Source: Huaxiibacter chinensis (GTDB lineage: Bacteria > Pseudomonadota > Gammaproteobacteria > Enterobacterales > Enterobacteriaceae). From it: a DNA stretch of 64,000 nucleotides. The stretch spans positions 372,001 through 436,000 of the forward strand of contig NZ_JAJVHF010000002.1 in NCBI RefSeq assembly GCF_022171985.1. The letters run 5' to 3'. Every line of letters begins with the position of its first letter. The first letter of the stretch is position 1. A program made the position numbers and the translations under genes. Below, one piece after another: positions 29,567 through 39,151 of this stretch. Below the pieces are notes generated by a model. The model did no database searches. It was given only the letters and a program-made list of their open reading frames with translations, and was not told the DNA's origin.

Positions 29567-32029
29567 ATGCGAGTGTTGAAGTTCGGCGGTACATCAGTGG
29601 CAAATGCAGAACGTTTTCTGCGCGTTGCCGATATCCTGGAAAGCAATGCCAGGCAGGGGCAGGTTGCGACCGTCCTCTCTGCCCCGGCGAAAATAACCAA
29701 CCATCTGGTGGCGATGATTGAAAAAACCATCGGTGGTCAGGATGCCCTCCCGAACATCAGCGACGCCGAGCGTATTTTTGCCGAACTGCTTCAGGGGCTG
29801 GCGGAGATGCAGGCGGGGTTCCCGCTTGCCCAACTGAAGGCCTTTGTGGAGCAAGAGTTTGCTCAGATTAAACACGTTTTGCATGGCATCAGCCTGCTGG
29901 GGCAATGTCCGGACAGCATCAATGCTGCGCTGATCTGCCGTGGCGAAAAACTCTCTATCGCGATCATGGCTGGCCTGCTGGAAGCCCGTGGTCACCGCGT
30001 CACCGTTATCGATCCCGTAGAAAAATTGCTGGCCGTAGGACATTACCTCGAATCCACCGTGGATATTGCCGAATCCACCCGCCGCATCGCCGCCAGCAAA
30101 ATTCCGTCTGACCATATGATTCTGATGGCGGGCTTTACCGCCGGAAACGAAAAGGGCGAGCTGGTTGTGCTGGGGCGCAACGGTTCAGACTACTCCGCTG
30201 CCGTGCTGGCTGCCTGCCTGCGTGCCGACTGCTGCGAAATCTGGACGGACGTCGACGGCGTCTATACCTGCGATCCACGCCAGGTGCCGGATGCCAGACT
30301 GCTCAAGTCCATGTCTTATCAGGAAGCGATGGAGCTGTCTTACTTTGGCGCGAAAGTGCTTCATCCACGTACGATCTCGCCTATTGCGCAGTTCCAGATC
30401 CCATGCCTGATCAAAAACACCGGTAACCCACAGGCACCGGGTACGCTGATTGGAGCCAGCCATGATGAGGAGGACCTGCCGGTAAAAGGCATTTCAAACC
30501 TGAATAATATGGCGATGTTCAGCGTGTCTGGCCCGGGCATGAAAGGGATGGTAGGCATGGCGGCGCGCGTCTTTGCCGCCATGTCACGCAACGGGATCTC
30601 GGTCGTGTTGATCACCCAGTCCTCTTCGGAATATAGCATCAGCTTCTGCGTTCATCAGGGTGATTGTTTGCGTGCCCGCCGTGCGCTGGAAGAAGAGTTC
30701 TATCTGGAGCTGAAAGAGGAGCTTCTGGAGCCGCTGTCGATTCAGGAGCGGCTGGCGATCATCTCCGTGGTCGGCGACGGGATGCGGACGCTGCGCGGGA
30801 TCTCCGCGAAATTCTTTGCCGCGCTGGCTCGCGCCAATATCAATATCGTGGCGATTGCTCAGGGTTCTTCTGAGCGTTCGATTTCGGTGGTGGTGAATAA
30901 CGACGATGCGACCACCGGTGTACGCGTGACGCATCAGATGTTGTTCAATACCGATCAGGTGATTGAGGTCTTCCTGATTGGCGTCGGCGGTGTCGGCGGC
31001 GCGCTGCTGGAGCAGTTGAAACGTCAGCAGACCTGGCTGAAGAGTAAGCATATCGATCTGCGCGTGTGCGGGATTGCCAACTCCCGGGCGTTGCTGACCA
31101 ACGTTCACGGATTAAGCCTGGAGAACTGGCAGGCTGAGATGGCCGAGGCCAAAGAGCCGTTTAACCTGGGGCGTCTGATCCGTCTGGTGAAAGAGTACCA
31201 TCTGCTGAATCCGGTGATCGTTGACTGTACCTCGCATCAGGCGGTGGCGGATCAATACGCAGATTTCCTGCGCGAAGGCTTCCACGTGGTGACGCCGAAC
31301 AAAAAGGCGAACACCTCGTCGATGGCCTATTACCACCAGCTGCGTCTTGCGGCCAGTAAATCACGGCGTAAATTCCTCTACGATACCAACGTGGGGGCGG
31401 GCCTGCCGGTGATCGAGAACCTGCAAAACCTGCTTAACGCAGGGGACGAACTGCAGCGTTTCTCGGGGATCCTCTCCGGCTCGCTGTCGTTTATCTTCGG
31501 CAAGCTGGATGAAGGGATGAGCCTGTCAGAGGCGACCCGCGCCGCGCGTGAGCTGGGCTATACCGAACCGGATCCCCGCGACGATCTGTCCGGGATGGAC
31601 GTTGCGCGCAAGCTGTTGATTCTTGCCCGCGAAACCGGTCGCGAGCTTGAGCTTTCGGATATCGTCATTGAACCTGTGTTACCAGACACGTTCGACGACA
31701 GCGGAGACGTGGCCGACTTTATGGCCCGTTTACCGGCGCTGGACGATGAGTTTGCCGCCCGGGTCGCGAAAGCCCGTGATGAAGGCAAGGTATTGCGCTA
31801 TGTTGGCAACATTGAAGACGACGGCGTCTGCCGCGTGAAGATTGCTGAAGTGGACGGTAACGATCCGCTGTACAAAGTGAAAAACGGCGAAAACGCCCTC
31901 GCGTTTTACAGCCACTATTATCAGCCGCTGCCGTTGGTGTTACGCGGGTACGGCGCAGGGAATGATGTGACGGCGGCGGGCGTGTTTGCCGATCTGTTGC
32001 GTACCCTGTCATGGAAGTTAGGAGTTTAA
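29567..32029 (+). CDS. thrA: Aspartokinase I / homoserine dehydrogenase I
   Basis: 820 residues, equal to E. coli ThrA. The N-terminal aspartokinase starts with the [13 protein letters not shown] motif. Tandem ACT domains (about 315-460) bind threonine for feedback inhibition. The C-terminal homoserine dehydrogenase starts near residue 465 with the [13 protein letters not shown] nucleotide loop and carries [11 protein letters not shown] and the [12 protein letters not shown] segment. It catalyses the first and third steps from aspartate to threonine. TAAAGGAAATGAGG supplies the ribosome site. thrB begins one base after its stop. Confidence 0.97.
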   Translation: MRVLKFGGTSVANAERFLRVADILESNARQGQVATVLSAPAKITNHLVAMIEKTIGGQDALPNISDAERIFAELLQGLAEMQAGFPLAQLKAFVEQEFAQIKHVLHGISLLGQCPDSINAALICRGEKLSIAIMAGLLEARGHRVTVIDPVEKLLAVGHYLESTVDIAESTRRIAASKIPSDHMILMAGFTAGNEKGELVVLGRNGSDYSAAVLAACLRADCCEIWTDVDGVYTCDPRQVPDARLLKSMSYQEAMELSYFGAKVLHPRTISPIAQFQIPCLIKNTGNPQAPGTLIGASHDEEDLPVKGISNLNNMAMFSVSGPGMKGMVGMAARVFAAMSRNGISVVLITQSSSEYSISFCVHQGDCLRARRALEEEFYLELKEELLEPLSIQERLAIISVVGDGMRTLRGISAKFFAALARANINIVAIAQGSSERSISVVVNNDDATTGVRVTHQMLFNTDQVIEVFLIGVGGVGGALLEQLKRQQTWLKSKHIDLRVCGIANSRALLTNVHGLSLENWQAEMAEAKEPFNLGRLIRLVKEYHLLNPVIVDCTSHQAVADQYADFLREGFHVVTPNKKANTSSMAYYHQLRLAASKSRRKFLYDTNVGAGLPVIENLQNLLNAGDELQRFSGILSGSLSFIFGKLDEGMSLSEATRAARELGYTEPDPRDDLSGMDVARKLLILARETGRELELSDIVIEPVLPDTFDDSGDVADFMARLPALDDEFAARVAKARDEGKVLRYVGNIEDDGVCRVKIAEVDGNDPLYKVKNGENALAFYSHYYQPLPLVLRGYGAGNDVTAAGVFADLLRTLSWKLGV

Positions 32030-32030
32030 G

Positions 32031-32960
32031 ATGGTCAAAGTGTATGCCCCGGCTTCCAGCGCCAATATGAGCGTCGGATTTGACGTACTGGGCGCGGCGG
32101 TTACGCCGGTGGATGGGTCGCTTCTGGGCGATACGGTCACGGTCGACGCGGCGGAGAGTTTTAGCCTCACCAACGTGGGCCGCTTTGCCAGCAAACTGCC
32201 CGTGGAGCCGCGAGAAAATATTGTTTATCAGTGCTGGGAACGCTTCTGCCAGGAAATCGGCAAAAACGTTCCCGTCACGATGACCCTTGAAAAAAGCATG
32301 CCGATTGGCTCGGGGCTGGGATCCAGCGCCTGTTCAGTCGTGGCCGCCCTGGTGGCGATGAATGAATACTGCGGCAAGCCGCTGAATAACAATCGTCTCT
32401 TATCCCTGATGGGCGAGCTGGAAGGCCGTATTTCCGGCAGCATTCATTACGACAACGTCGCCCCCTGTTTCCTGGGCGGCATGCAGCTGATGATTGAAGA
32501 AAACGGCATCATCAGCCAGCAAGTGCCAGGCTTTGATGAATGGCTGTGGGTGTTAGCCTATCCGGGGATCAAAGTCTCTACCGCGGAAGCTCGCGCGATT
32601 CTGCCCGCGCAGTATCGTCGACAGGACTGCATCGCGCATGGCCGGCATCTGGCCGGGTTTATTCATGCCTGTTATACCCGTCAGCCTGCGCTAGCCGCGA
32701 AGCTGATGAAAGATGTGATTGCCGAGCCATATCGCACCAAACTGCTGCCGGGCTTTAATGAAGCGCGTCAGGCATCGATGGATATGGGCGCACAGGCATG
32801 CGGGATTTCTGGCTCAGGCCCGACACTCTTTGCACTGTGCGATAAGCCGGACACCGCGCAGCGCGTGGCCGACTGGCTGACTAAACACTACCTGCAAAAT
32901 CAGGAAGGCTTTGTTCATATTTGCCGTCTGGACACGGCAGGCGCACGAGTACTGGGATAA
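32031..32960 (+). CDS. thrB: Homoserine kinase
   Basis: 309 residues, close to E. coli ThrB (310). It is a GHMP-family kinase that phosphorylates homoserine with ATP. The N-terminal [15 protein letters not shown] motif, the ATP loop [12 protein letters not shown] and the C-terminal GSGPTLFAL motif are intact. It starts one base after the thrA stop, with TTAGGAG in the thrA tail as ribosome site, and thrC follows after three bases, so the three are tightly coupled. Confidence 0.97.
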   Translation: MVKVYAPASSANMSVGFDVLGAAVTPVDGSLLGDTVTVDAAESFSLTNVGRFASKLPVEPRENIVYQCWERFCQEIGKNVPVTMTLEKSMPIGSGLGSSACSVVAALVAMNEYCGKPLNNNRLLSLMGELEGRISGSIHYDNVAPCFLGGMQLMIEENGIISQQVPGFDEWLWVLAYPGIKVSTAEARAILPAQYRRQDCIAHGRHLAGFIHACYTRQPALAAKLMKDVIAEPYRTKLLPGFNEARQASMDMGAQACGISGSGPTLFALCDKPDTAQRVADWLTKHYLQNQEGFVHICRLDTAGARVLG

Positions 32961-32963
32961 ACG

Positions 32964-34250
32964 ATGAAACTCTATAACCTTAAAGATCATAACGAGCAGG
33001 TCAGCTTTGCGCAGGCCGTGACGCAAGGATTGGGCAAAAATCAGGGGCTGTTTTTCCCGCACGATCTGCCTGAATTTTCGTTGACCGAAATCGACGACAT
33101 GCTGAAGCAGGATTTTGTCAGCCGTAGCGCTAAAATCGTCTCCGCCTTTATCGGTGAAGAGATTCCGCAGGAGCTGCTGGAAGAGCGTATCCGCACGGCA
33201 TTTACCTTCCCGGCGCCGGTTAAATCGGTTGAACCTGATATTGGCTGTCTGGAGCTGTTCCATGGCCCGACGCTGGCGTTCAAAGACTTTGGCGGCCGCT
33301 TTATGGCGCAAATGCTGACCCACATCAGCGGCGACAAACCGGTGACCATTCTGACCGCAACTTCCGGGGATACGGGGGCAGCGGTCGCGCATGCCTTCTA
33401 CGGTCTGAAGAACGTGCGCGTCGTCATTCTCTATCCTAAGGGTAAAATCAGCCCGTTACAGGAAAAACTGTTCTGCACCCTGGGCGGCAATATTGAAACG
33501 GTGGCCATCGACGGAGACTTTGATGCCTGCCAGGCGCTGGTCAAGCAGGCCTTTGATGACGAAGAGCTGAAAGCCGCGCTGGGCTTAAACTCGGCTAACT
33601 CCATCAATATCAGCCGTCTTCTGGCGCAGATTTGCTACTACTTCGAAGCGGTGGCGCAACTGCCTCAGGAAGCACGCAATCAGCTGGTGATCTCCGTTCC
33701 GAGCGGTAATTTCGGCGATCTGACCGCGGGCCTGCTGGCAAAATCGCTGGGTCTGCCGGTGAAGCGTTTTATCGCCGCGACCAACGCCAACGACACGGTG
33801 CCGCGCTTCCTTAAAGACGGTACGTGGGCACCGAATGCAACCAAAGCCACGCTCTCTAACGCGATGGACGTGAGCCAGCCGAACAACTGGCCCCGCGTCG
33901 AAGAGCTGTTCCGCCGCAAGATTTGGCGACTGGGCGATCTTGGCTATGCGGCAGTCACGGATGAAACCACCAAAGCCACGATGCGTGAGCTGAAAGCGGT
34001 AGGCTATACCTCTGAACCGCATGCGGCGATTGCCTATCGTGCGTTGCGCGACCAGCTGAATCCGGGCGAATATGGCCTGTTCCTGGGCACTGCGCACCCG
34101 GCGAAGTTCAAAGAGAGTGTGGATGAGATTCTGGGCGAGTCCCTTCCGCTGCCAAAAGAGCTGGCGGAGCGCGCAGACCTGCCGCTGCTGTCGCATGAAC
34201 TGCCTGCGGATTTTGCCGCGCTGCGTAAGTTGATGATGACGCGCGGGTAA
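32964..34250 (+). CDS. thrC: Threonine synthase
   Basis: 428 residues, equal to E. coli ThrC. It is a PLP enzyme that converts O-phosphohomoserine to threonine. The PLP lysine is Lys107 in LAFKDFGGR. TATSGDTGAAVAHAF and VPSGNFGDL bind substrate and cofactor phosphate. It is the last gene of the thr operon. A REP-like terminator lies 26 bases after its stop. Confidence 0.97.
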   Translation: MKLYNLKDHNEQVSFAQAVTQGLGKNQGLFFPHDLPEFSLTEIDDMLKQDFVSRSAKIVSAFIGEEIPQELLEERIRTAFTFPAPVKSVEPDIGCLELFHGPTLAFKDFGGRFMAQMLTHISGDKPVTILTATSGDTGAAVAHAFYGLKNVRVVILYPKGKISPLQEKLFCTLGGNIETVAIDGDFDACQALVKQAFDDEELKAALGLNSANSINISRLLAQICYYFEAVAQLPQEARNQLVISVPSGNFGDLTAGLLAKSLGLPVKRFIAATNANDTVPRFLKDGTWAPNATKATLSNAMDVSQPNNWPRVEELFRRKIWRLGDLGYAAVTDETTKATMRELKAVGYTSEPHAAIAYRALRDQLNPGEYGLFLGTAHPAKFKESVDEILGESLPLPKELAERADLPLLSHELPADFAALRKLMMTRG

Positions 34251-34275
34251 GATCGGCGCGTCGATAACCTTTTTA

Positions 34276-34309
34276 GGCCGGGTAAGGCGCAGCGTCTCCC
34301 GGCTTTTTT
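34276..34309 (+). terminator. REP-like terminator after thrC
   Basis: GCCGGG (34277-34282) pairs with CCCGGC (34298-34303) and is followed by six T. The stem lies within a REP-type sequence (GGCCGGGTAAGGCGCAGCG), so a repeat has become the operon terminator. Confidence 0.8.
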
Positions 34310-34467
34310 GTGAAGAAATTAAGGAGAAAAAAAGCAGGAAAAATGCAGAAATGCCCAATAAATGCGGTCACTTAGAGAATAGGATTGCAGAGAATAACAT
34401 CCCCGGTTCCCCTCACGTAACCTTCAGTTATCGGCCCATGTCGGGCAAGAATATGAAGGAGTCACCT

Positions 34468-34752
34468 ATGTCTAAACTGAAACCTGCACTTATCGCGCTT
34501 TCACTGATGCTGGTCGCTCCCATGGCGGTACAGGCATCTGAAATCACTCTTGTGCCAGCGGTGAAACTGCACATTGGCGATCAGGATAATCGAGGACACT
34601 ACTGGGACGGCGGTCGCTGGCGCGATCATGACTGGTGGCGCTCGCATTACGAATGGCGCGAGAATCGCTGGCATCCGCATGATGAACATCGCGATCGTCA
34701 CGATCGTGGTCACGAAGACCATCATCCGGGGAAAGAGTGGAAGCACCGTTAA
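34468..34752 (+). CDS. yaaX: YaaX, DUF2502 periplasmic protein
   Basis: 94 residues from the ATG at 34468, preceded by AAGGAG. The frame is open further upstream, but this start gives a clean signal peptide (MSKLKPALIALSLMLVAPMA, cleavage after VQA). The mature part holds the DUF2502 core DNRGHYWDGGRWRDHDWW and a His/Asp/Arg-rich tail. E. coli YaaX has 98 residues with a proline-rich tail instead. It is predicted to be periplasmic and could bind metal through its many histidines; that is inference. It stands alone between thrC and yaaA. Confidence 0.85.
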   Translation: MSKLKPALIALSLMLVAPMAVQASEITLVPAVKLHIGDQDNRGHYWDGGRWRDHDWWRSHYEWRENRWHPHDEHRDRHDRGHEDHHPGKEWKHR

Positions 34753-34783
34753 GGGAGGGTATCGTCCGGGTCTCTTACGCCAG

Positions 34784-34804
34784 CCCTCTCCCAACGGGAG
34801 AGGG
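34784..34804. repeat. Inverted repeat CCCTCTCCC-AAC-GGGAGAGGG
   Basis: Another perfect 9-bp copy of the dispersed intergenic palindrome, here between convergent yaaX and yaaA. It may act as a weak terminator hairpin. Confidence 0.8.
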
Positions 34805-34838
34805 TACGCCTTCATCCGAAGAAAGAGGCTATCGGGCG

Positions 34839-35612
34839 CTACTGCTCGTGCCGCTTGAACACCATCTCACCGTTCGCTGAGGCCTCGGCATCAAAGAAAT
34901 ATCCCTCACTGTCAAACGTCTTAAGCTGTTCGGGTTGAGTGAGGCGATTCTCTATGATGTAGCGGCTCATCAGCCCGCGCGCTTTTTTAGCGTAGAAGCT
35001 AATCACCTTAAACGTGCCGTTCTTTTCATCCAGGAAAACCGGCTTAATGATTTGTGCGTCCAGCTTTTTCGGCTTCACCGATTTGTAATATTCGTCGGAG
35101 GCCAGGTTAATTATCACGTCATCGCCCTGGGCTTTAAGCGCCTCGTTAAGCTTTTCAGTGATGATATCGCCCCAGAACTGGTAAAGATCTTTGCCTTTGG
35201 CGTTTTCGAAGCGGATACCCATCTCAAGACGATAGGGTTGCATCAGATCCAGAGGGCGCAGCACGCCGTACAGACCAGACAGCATGCGCAGATGGGTTTG
35301 AGCAAAGTCAAAATCCGCTTCGCTGAAAGTTTCTGCCCGTAAGCCCGTGTAGACATCGCCTTTAAAAGCGAGAAGCGCCTGGCGCGCATTTGACGGCGTA
35401 AAATCAGGCTGCCAGTCATGGAAACGGGTGGCGTTAAGATCGGCCAGTTTGTCGCTGATGCTCATCAGCTTGCCGATTTGCGGGGCGGACAGTTTACGCG
35501 CCTCGTGAATCAGCTGTTGAGAGTAGTCCAGCAGTTCAGGCTGGGTATAACGCTCGGTGGCGAGAGGGCTTTGATAATCGAGCGTCTTAGCAGGTGAAAT
35601 TAAAATCAGCAT
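34839..35612 (-). CDS. yaaA: YaaA, peroxide stress protein (DUF328/UPF0246)
   Basis: 257 residues, one fewer than E. coli YaaA. It is a DNA-binding protein of the OxyR regulon that limits free intracellular iron during hydrogen peroxide stress (established in E. coli). Family motifs are N-terminal ISPAKTLDY, then GDVYTGL and the conserved [11 protein letters not shown] stretch. It starts at the ATG on 35612 with a CAAGGA ribosome site. It follows yaaJ on the same strand with about 65 bases between. Confidence 0.95.
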   Translation of the reverse strand: MLILISPAKTLDYQSPLATERYTQPELLDYSQQLIHEARKLSAPQIGKLMSISDKLADLNATRFHDWQPDFTPSNARQALLAFKGDVYTGLRAETFSEADFDFAQTHLRMLSGLYGVLRPLDLMQPYRLEMGIRFENAKGKDLYQFWGDIITEKLNEALKAQGDDVIINLASDEYYKSVKPKKLDAQIIKPVFLDEKNGTFKVISFYAKKARGLMSRYIIENRLTQPEQLKTFDSEGYFFDAEASANGEMVFKRHEQ

Positions 35613-35678
35613 ATCCAGTCCTTGCAGGAAATTTAGGGCGACTTTAGCAAAAAAACGGCCTGAATTGATCGATGACTG

Positions 35679-37109
35679 CTATTGCCGCGGCAAATCATCC
35701 CAGCTACCAGGCGCAATTTGCGACTCGATTTCCGGGTAACGCGTGGCATCAAAAACGGGGGGGACGCCCAGTTTTCGCTGGCGCAGATAGTCCCTGGCAA
35801 TCAGCGTCACGACGGGCGAAAGCAATAAAATGGCGGTCAGGTTGGTGATAGCCATCAATGCCATGATGACATCGGCCAGCTGCCACACCAGCGGCAGGCT
35901 CATAACCGATCCCATTAACACCATGAGGGCAATACTGGCCCGCAGCATCCAGCGCGTTGCGCGCGAATCCAGCCGCAAAAAGATCAGATTATTTTCCGCA
36001 TAAATGTAGTTTGCCACGATGGAGCTAAAGGCAAATAACAACACGACAAGTGAGACAAACTCAGCGCCCCAGGCCCCGGAAAGGGTGGTCAGCGCCTGCT
36101 GAATCAACTGTACGCCAGCGGAGTGCTCATCATGAGGCATAGGCCCGGCGAGCAGAATAATCATGGCGCTCGCACTACAGATGATTATGGTATCGGTAAA
36201 CACGCCAATCATCTGCACAATGCCTTGCGCAGCCGGGTGAGGGGGCCATGACGCCGCCGCCGCTGCCGCATTGGGTGTCGATCCCATACCCGCCTCATTG
36301 CAGAACATCCCGCGATGAAAGCCGGCTGTCAGCGCCTGGCTGATGGTATAACCCAGCGCCCCTGCGGTGGCTTCTCGCCAGCCAAAGGCACATTTAAAGA
36401 TGGTGGCGATAACCGTCGGGATCTCGCCCGGATGCATAAGCATAACGATGATGCTGGCGGTCACCCATACGACCGCCATTATGGGGACAAGCCATTGCAT
36501 CAGACGGGCGACACGTTTAATGCCGGTGATCATCACCAGCAGCGCGACAAGGGCCAGCCCAGACCCCGTAAGCCATTCCGGTATCGCGAAGGCATAGTGC
36601 AGCGCATGCGAAACGGAGTTAGCCTGAACCGTGTTAAATATCAGCCCGTAGGCCAGCAGCAGAAAGAGGGAGAAGAGAACTCCCATCCAGCGCATTCCCA
36701 GGCCCCGCGCCATATACCACGCCGGTCCGCCCCGGAACTGGCCGGTTTTATCGCGTTCTTTATACAGTTGAGCGAGTGAGCATTCCGCAAACGAGGTGGC
36801 CATACCAATAATGGCCGTCACCCACATCCAGAATACCGCCCCGGGCCCGCCTGCGCCGATGGCTAAGGCCACGCCTGCCAGATTCCCGCTCCCGACACGG
36901 GCGGCAAGACTGGTGCATAATGCCTGAAAGGAGGTCAATCCGCCTGGCTGGGGCGTGACGCTGTTTTTCAGACTTTTGCCAAACTTACGAATATAACGAA
37001 ACTGGATAAAGCCACTGCGCAGCGTAAACCAGATACCGGCTCCCAGAAGCAGGTATATCATGACCGAGCCCCAGAGGACCTCGTTGATAAAATAAAAGAA
37101 ATCAGGCAT
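35679..37109 (-). CDS. yaaJ: YaaJ, AGCS-family alanine/glycine:cation symporter
   Basis: 476 residues from the ATG at 37109, matching E. coli YaaJ exactly in length. A start 19 codons upstream is possible, but AGAGGGACG lies correctly before this ATG and MPDFFYFINEVLWGSVMIYL is the family start. It is a Na/H-coupled small amino acid symporter with about ten membrane segments. Signature regions are LAARVGSGNLAGVALAI and NEAGMGSTPNAAAAA. The preferred amino acid is not known. It is divergent from talB. Confidence 0.94.
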   Translation of the reverse strand: MPDFFYFINEVLWGSVMIYLLLGAGIWFTLRSGFIQFRYIRKFGKSLKNSVTPQPGGLTSFQALCTSLAARVGSGNLAGVALAIGAGGPGAVFWMWVTAIIGMATSFAECSLAQLYKERDKTGQFRGGPAWYMARGLGMRWMGVLFSLFLLLAYGLIFNTVQANSVSHALHYAFAIPEWLTGSGLALVALLVMITGIKRVARLMQWLVPIMAVVWVTASIIVMLMHPGEIPTVIATIFKCAFGWREATAGALGYTISQALTAGFHRGMFCNEAGMGSTPNAAAAAASWPPHPAAQGIVQMIGVFTDTIIICSASAMIILLAGPMPHDEHSAGVQLIQQALTTLSGAWGAEFVSLVVLLFAFSSIVANYIYAENNLIFLRLDSRATRWMLRASIALMVLMGSVMSLPLVWQLADVIMALMAITNLTAILLLSPVVTLIARDYLRQRKLGVPPVFDATRYPEIESQIAPGSWDDLPRQ

Positions 37110-37380
37110 TAACGTCCCTCTGTTGATGCCAAATGAAAAAGGTAAGCGCTTCCAGTTATTGAGCACGCTGTTAATTAGCAGCCTGTTAATATTGCGAGTT
37201 TACCATACTCTCCCTCAGTACACCCCAAGCGCACGGTCTGCGGTTGCGCTGCTATTCCGTCGTGTTATCATCAGGGCAGACCGGTTACATCCCCCTAACA
37301 AGTAAACCTGTCATTTTTCCGTTGCTGGCATGCTGTCGGTAGCGTGAATTATCCAGGGCACGTAAAAGAGAAACACTATC

Positions 37381-38334
37381 ATGACGGATAAATTAACCTC
37401 CCTTCGTCAGTTCACCACTGTTGTAGCTGACACTGGAGATATCGCGGCAATGAAGTTGTATCAGCCGCAGGATGCCACCACCAACCCTTCTCTGATCCTG
37501 AACGCCGCACAGATCCCTGAGTATCGCAAACTGATTGACGACGCAGTGACCTGGGCAAAAACGCAGAGCAGCGATCGTGCTCAGCAGGTTGTGGACGCGA
37601 CGGACAAACTGGCCGTAAATATCGGTCTGGAAATCCTGAAACTGGTTCCGGGTCGTATTTCTACCGAAGTGGACGCGCGTCTGTCCTACGACACCGAAGC
37701 CTCTATCGCTAAAGCGAAACACCTGATCAAGCTGTACAACGATGCGGGCATCAGCAACGATCGTATCCTGATCAAACTGGCCTCTACCTGGCAGGGTATC
37801 CGCGCGGCAGAACAGCTGGAAAAAGAAGGCATCAACTGTAACCTGACGCTGCTGTTCTCCTTCGCGCAGGCGCGTGCTTGTGCAGAAGCCGGTGTTTACC
37901 TGATCTCTCCGTTCGTTGGCCGTATTCTGGACTGGTACAAAGCCAATACCGATAAGAAAGAGTACGCGGCAGCGGAAGATCCAGGCGTGGTGTCTGTGAC
38001 TGAAATCTACGAATACTACAAGCAGCACGGCTACGAGACCGTCGTGATGGGTGCAAGCTTCCGTAACGTAGGCGAAATCATTGAGCTGGCTGGCTGTGAC
38101 CGCCTGACCATTGCACCTGCACTGCTGAAAGAGCTGGCAGAGAGCGAAGGCGCTATCGAGCGTAAACTGTCCTACACCGGTGAAGTGAAAGCGCGTCCAG
38201 AACGCATCACGGAATCCGAGTTCCTGTGGCAGCACAACCAGGATCCAATGGCTGTAGACAAACTGGCAGACGGTATCCGTAAGTTTGCTGTAGACCAGGA
38301 AAAACTGGAAAAAATGATCGGCGACCTGCTGTAA
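37381..38334 (+). CDS. talB: Transaldolase B
   Basis: 317 residues, equal to E. coli TalB. It is in the pentose phosphate pathway and transfers a dihydroxyacetone unit from sedoheptulose 7-phosphate to glyceraldehyde 3-phosphate. Schiff-base Lys132 is in [12 protein letters not shown], and the DATTNPSL motif is at about 31-38. Codon use suits a highly expressed gene. The 271-bp spacer from yaaJ carries its promoter but no site I can assign. A strong hairpin follows. Confidence 0.97.
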   Translation: MTDKLTSLRQFTTVVADTGDIAAMKLYQPQDATTNPSLILNAAQIPEYRKLIDDAVTWAKTQSSDRAQQVVDATDKLAVNIGLEILKLVPGRISTEVDARLSYDTEASIAKAKHLIKLYNDAGISNDRILIKLASTWQGIRAAEQLEKEGINCNLTLLFSFAQARACAEAGVYLISPFVGRILDWYKANTDKKEYAAAEDPGVVSVTEIYEYYKQHGYETVVMGASFRNVGEIIELAGCDRLTIAPALLKELAESEGAIERKLSYTGEVKARPERITESEFLWQHNQDPMAVDKLADGIRKFAVDQEKLEKMIGDLL

Positions 38335-38340
38335 TCATTC

Positions 38341-38366
38341 CGCGTGACCGGATCCCCGGTCACGCG
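38341..38366 (+). terminator. Hairpin after talB
   Basis: CGCGTGACCGG pairs perfectly with CCGGTCACGCG around ATCC, seven bases after the talB stop. No long T-run follows, so termination may be partial or rho-assisted. Confidence 0.55.
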
Positions 38367-38444
38367 ACCTCTTGCCTCCTCTGTCTGAATTTCCCCTCTG
38401 CGTGTATCATTCCTCTTAATCAGTACTTTTTGAATGGAATGGAT

Positions 38445-39032
38445 ATGAATACCTTACGCATCGGCTTAGTCTCGATTTCTGACCGCGCTTCAAGCGGTGT
38501 CTACGAAGATAAAGGCATCCCCGCGCTCGAAGCCTGGTTGGACAGTGCGCTCACCACCCCCTTTGACATCCAGACCCGTCTGATCCCGGATGAACAGGCG
38601 ATCATCGAACAGACGCTGTGCGAGCTGGTGGATGAAATGAGCTGCCATCTGGTGCTGACGACCGGCGGTACCGGCCCCGCGCGCCGTGATGTCACCCCGG
38701 ATGCCACGCTGGCGATAGCCGACCGTGAAATGCCCGGCTTTGGCGAACAGATGCGTCAGATCAGCCTGCGCTTTGTCCCGACGGCCATTCTTTCCCGACA
38801 GGTTGGGGTGATCCGTAAACAAGCGCTGATCCTCAATTTACCCGGCCAGCCGAAATCGATTAAAGAGACTCTGGAAGGGGTGAAAGAGGCCGACGGCACG
38901 GTCGTCGTACCAGGGATTTTTGCGAGTGTACCTTATTGTATACAACTGCTCGAGGGGCCTTATGTTGAGACCGATCCTCAGGTCGTAGCAGCTTTTCGCC
39001 CAAAAAGTGCACGCCGCGAAACAATCTCCTAA
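38445..39032 (+). CDS. mog: Molybdopterin adenylyltransferase Mog
   Basis: 195 residues from the ATG at 38445, equal to E. coli Mog. The frame is open five codons further upstream, but MNTLRIGLVSISDRAS is the family start. It adenylylates molybdopterin before MoeA inserts molybdenum. The MPT-binding TTGGTGPARRDVTPDAT motif is intact. It follows talB, the E. coli order. E. coli satP would come next; here the MHS transporter and iron ABC genes intervene. Confidence 0.96.
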   Translation: MNTLRIGLVSISDRASSGVYEDKGIPALEAWLDSALTTPFDIQTRLIPDEQAIIEQTLCELVDEMSCHLVLTTGGTGPARRDVTPDATLAIADREMPGFGEQMRQISLRFVPTAILSRQVGVIRKQALILNLPGQPKSIKETLEGVKEADGTVVVPGIFASVPYCIQLLEGPYVETDPQVVAAFRPKSARRETIS

Positions 39033-39064
39033 ATTTTCTGCTTTTCTGACATAAGCTACAGCCG

Positions 39065-39139
39065 CGATAGCGTGGCGAGACATTTACGGTATAGTAATTT
39101 TTTCTTTACGATTACTGTAAAATTATCTCTACGCTATCG
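39065..39139. promoter_or_regulatory. Nested inverted repeats before the MHS transporter
   Basis: CGATAGCGT (39065-39073) and ACGCTATCG (39131-39139) form a perfect 9-bp inverted repeat 57 bases apart. Between them TTTAC-N7-GTAAA (39105-39121) is a second dyad. TATAGT at 39090 lies in the same AT-rich segment. The layout suggests paired operator sites for an unknown regulator. Confidence 0.4.
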
Positions 39140-39151
39140 AAAGGGTTCCCT

